A stretch of DNA of 64,000 bases from Hyphomicrobium_A sp964493785 (GTDB lineage Bacteria; Pseudomonadota; Alphaproteobacteria; Rhizobiales; Hyphomicrobiaceae), in assembly GCA_964493785.1 (NCBI GenBank), contig CAZBPM010000008.1:70343-134342 (forward strand), given 5' to 3'. How positions within the stretch are numbered: the first letter of the stretch is position 1; each line of letters starts with the position of its first letter. This document shows positions 62,355 to 64,000 of the stretch, in pieces. Both the position numbers and the translations under genes were made by a program. The notes beneath the pieces were generated by a model. That model saw nothing but the letters and a program-made list of their open reading frames with translations, had not been told where the DNA came from and made no database searches.

Positions 62355-63056
62355 ATGAGCCGACTTCCCAAGCATGCCGAACACCATCTCATGGACCGCA
62401 TCGGCTGGCTGCGAGCGGCGGTTCTCGGCGCCAACGATGGAATTCTTTCGACAGCCAGCCTTATCTCGGGCGTCGCGGCCGCCGATGGATCGCACGCGAG
62501 CGTGCTCGTCGCCGGCATTGCCGGTCTCGTCGCCGGCGCGATGTCGATGGCGGCTGGCGAATATGTCTCGGTGAGTTCGCAGGCGGACACCGAGACCGCC
62601 GAGCTTGCACGGGAAAGCCGAGAGCTGATCGACGATCCCCAGGCGGAGCGCGAAGAGCTGGCGCAGATCTACGCCAAGCGCGGCGTCGAGATAGGGCTTG
62701 CCCGGCAAGTTGCTGAGCAGCTGATGGTCAAAGATGCGCTAGAGGCGCACGCGCGCGATGAGCTGGGCATCTCGGAGGTCTCGACCGCGCGGCCGATCCA
62801 GGCAGCGCTGACATCGGCGGCGACGTTCGCGTCGGGCGCTGCGTTGCCGCTGCTGGCGACGATCCTTGCGCCTGCTGGAATGATCATTCCCGTGGTCACC
62901 GCGGCATCGCTGTTCTTCCTCGCGGCGCTCGGGGCAGTCGGTGCACAGGCGGGCGGCGCGAACGTGTGGCGCGCGGGCTTGCGCGTCGTGTTCTGGGGCG
63001 CAATCGCCATGGTCATTACAGCCGGCATCGGCAAACTTGTGGGGACGAGCCTGTAG
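62355..63056 (+). CDS. VIT1/CCC1-family transporter
   Basis: A 233-residue membrane protein of the VIT (vacuolar iron/manganese transporter-like) family. LRAAVLGANDGILSTASLISGVAAA is the hallmark first helix, and AGAMSMAAGEYVSVSSQADTE opens the cytoplasmic metal-binding region. Five hydrophobic segments fit the family. ATG 62355 after AGGAG is preferred to the in-frame ATG at 62322. Confidence 0.9.
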   Translation: MSRLPKHAEHHLMDRIGWLRAAVLGANDGILSTASLISGVAAADGSHASVLVAGIAGLVAGAMSMAAGEYVSVSSQADTETAELARESRELIDDPQAEREELAQIYAKRGVEIGLARQVAEQLMVKDALEAHARDELGISEVSTARPIQAALTSAATFASGAALPLLATILAPAGMIIPVVTAASLFFLAALGAVGAQAGGANVWRAGLRVVFWGAIAMVITAGIGKLVGTSL

Positions 63057-63596
63057 CTACAGACAAGCTTCGAGAAGCATCCACGCGAAGCACGCTTCGC
63101 CGCCGACCGCGACCACTGAGACCGCCAAGGCACACGAAGTAATCCACGCGCACTCCCGGCGTGCCTACACTCGTCCCATCCCGCCCCGTTGAGGGGTCGA
63201 TCTCGAGGCGTTCCTGTATCGAGGGCGGGCTGCAAGGTCGGGCACATTTGGTGTCACGCGCACCACGTCTGCCTGAGGCTCGCCGCGGCCACCCGGTGAA
63301 AGGCCGGGACGGGAGAAGCCCTGAAACGCTGCGGGTATGCCAACAAATCCTGCGCGGGGCGGCAAACGCCGCAACAAAAATCAAATAGCTTCGCGGCGTT
63401 TCCCGCCCCGCAGCCCCTCTTTATAATTGCGCCACCTGCTCGCACTCCGGCGAGCCGGCCGGTTGGCGCGTGGGAGTCTTAGTTGCGCCTTCCGACTCCC
63501 CCGCGGGGAGCCGGCCGGAAGGCGCGTGAGTGAGTTGCACCGACCGAATTCACCGCGCGGGGTGACGCGCGCTGCCAGCAAAGAAGATTACCGACG
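63057..63596. other. Intergenic region with tandem hairpins
   Basis: 540 bases without a recognised protein gene. Short minus-strand frames are Arg/Pro-rich and unconvincing. The right half holds the tandem hairpin repeats listed separately. No known riboswitch or structured RNA was recognised in the left half. Confidence 0.5.
63429..63570. repeat. Three tandem imperfect hairpin units (~55 bp period)
   Basis: Unit 2 has perfect 10-bp arms GCGCCTTCCG (63485-63494) and CGGAAGGCGC (63516-63525) enclosing a 6-bp stem-loop CTCCCC-CGC-GGGGAG. Unit 1 (63429-63469) has arms GCGCCACC and GGTTGGCGC and the shared GAGCCGGCCGG block. Unit 3 (about 63535-63570) is more diverged, with CACC/GGTG. The compensating arm changes (CACC/GGT, CTTCC/GGAAG) suggest selection for structure. 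Confidence 0.6.
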
Positions 63597-63974
63597 ATGA
63601 ACCAAGATGAGCTCAATAGGCAGAAGCGGAAGATGGCTGTTGATATGGCGCTGATCGCCCGCCGCAAGCTGCGTGACATGCGCCGGGCCTCGGCGCGGCG
63701 GCGCACCTATCACCTGCCAAAAGCGGCCCGCCTTCTCAAGTCGCTGCTGGCCCAGGCGGGCGAGACAGCAACCGCTGTCGGAGGCAAAAAGAAAGCGGCG
63801 CCGGACGGGAGTCACAGCGCCGCTCTCGATACTCTTGAACGCGTTATTACGCGGCCTTCGCGGCGGCGAGAGGAACTTCCGAGATCGTCTTCAGGATCTG
63901 CGAAGCGATCTGGTAGGGGTCGCCCTGAGAGTTCGGACGGCGATCCTCGAGGTAGCCCTTGTAGCCGTTCTTGA
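63597..63974 (+). CDS. Doubtful short ORF (basic N-terminus)
   Basis: The first ~65 codons (MNQDELNRQKRKMAVDMALIA..) read as a basic helical protein, but the frame then runs through a terminator for glnII and antisense to the glnII coding end, where composition becomes Arg/Ser/Pro-rich. It may be a shorter real gene with an unrecognised end or no gene at all. Confidence 0.3.
   Translation: MNQDELNRQKRKMAVDMALIARRKLRDMRRASARRRTYHLPKAARLLKSLLAQAGETATAVGGKKKAAPDGSHSAALDTLERVITRPSRRREELPRSSSGSAKRSGRGRPESSDGDPRGSPCSRS
63786..63823 (-). terminator. Intrinsic terminator downstream of glnII
   Basis: On the minus strand GCGGCGC and GCGCCGC form a 7-bp stem with a 15-base loop, followed by TTTCTTTTT. 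It lies 23 bases after the glnII stop. Confidence 0.75.
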
Positions 63975-64000
63975 CGAACGAGTGCGGCACGCGGATCGAG
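63847..64000 (-). CDS. glnII: Glutamine synthetase type II, C-terminal end (cut by window edge)
   Basis: The last 50 residues of a eukaryote-like glutamine synthetase: IRVPHSFVKNGYKGYLEDRRPNSQGDPYQIASQILKTISEVP in parts, which is the C-terminal signature of GlnII from Rhizobium and relatives. The start lies to the right of the window. Its presence supports a Hyphomicrobiales host. Confidence 0.9.
   Translation of the reverse strand, partial: SIRVPHSFVKNGYKGYLEDRRPNSQGDPYQIASQILKTISEVPLAAAKAA

Noticed and set aside
63180..63380. Possible riboswitch-like conserved RNA (GGTGAAAGGCCGGGACGGG region)
   Set aside because: I could not fit it to cobalamin, RNase P, SRP or other known consensus, and no regulated gene start follows closely.

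Overview
The window looks like chromosomal DNA of a GC-rich alphaproteobacterium, most likely a member of the Hyphomicrobiales (Hyphomicrobium-like). The evidence is a Porin_2-type porin, a type II (eukaryote-like) glutamine synthetase at the right edge, a class I PHA synthase, an EpsC-type serine acetyltransferase and an alaC-hom-glpX-recJ cluster. No insertion sequence, prophage or CRISPR array was seen.

Region 1 (1-24.2 kb) is mainly a sulfur island. After a truncated diguanylate cyclase come a serine O-acetyltransferase, a CysB-like LysR regulator, an inactivated-looking RBBP9-family hydrolase, a sulfate-binding protein, and a family 2A encapsulin shell gene overlapping the gene for its SufS-type cysteine desulfurase cargo, which carries a ~290-residue disordered Pro/Ala-rich extension. 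Further on are a porin, an XRE-cupin regulator, a second CysB-like regulator, a two-domain sulfurtransferase, and a divergent ssuA / ssuD-ssuC-ssuB-FAD oxidoreductase locus, then a YdeP-type molybdoenzyme. Nine intergenic sites carry variants of one operator-like element related to TTCTGATTTTCGTATTG, suggesting a single regulon. The inferred role is sulfonate and sulfate capture, cysteine synthesis, and sulfur release from cysteine into a protein shell for storage.

Region 2 (24.2-37.3 kb) is envelope and secondary metabolism: an M23-like protein, a 4'-phosphopantetheinyl transferase next to a Pls/PosA-type single-module NRPS with a long membrane/hexapeptide C-terminus, two outer-membrane beta-barrel proteins, and an exopolysaccharide pair (export protein plus a GH18-like/NodB/GT2 fusion).

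Region 3 (37.3-45.5 kb) holds three secreted proteins of unknown function that look linked: a protein with five FPPVV repeats and Lys-rich helical repeats, a small protein with four CX3C motifs, and a 2070-residue protein with FPPV repeats, eight Cys-bearing DUF11-like modules and a Cys-rich tail. A decayed LuxR-type regulator follows.

Region 4 (45.8-52.7 kb) is a nitrogen module: a thioredoxin-reductase-like protein, glutaminase, a TetR regulator with a perfect 15-bp-arm palindromic operator, an APC permease, a glutamine-synthetase-like ligase and a creatininase-family amidohydrolase. Region 5 (52.7-64 kb) is mostly housekeeping: tRNA-Glu, recJ, glpX, hom, alaC, phaC, a VIT-family transporter and the 3' end of glnII.
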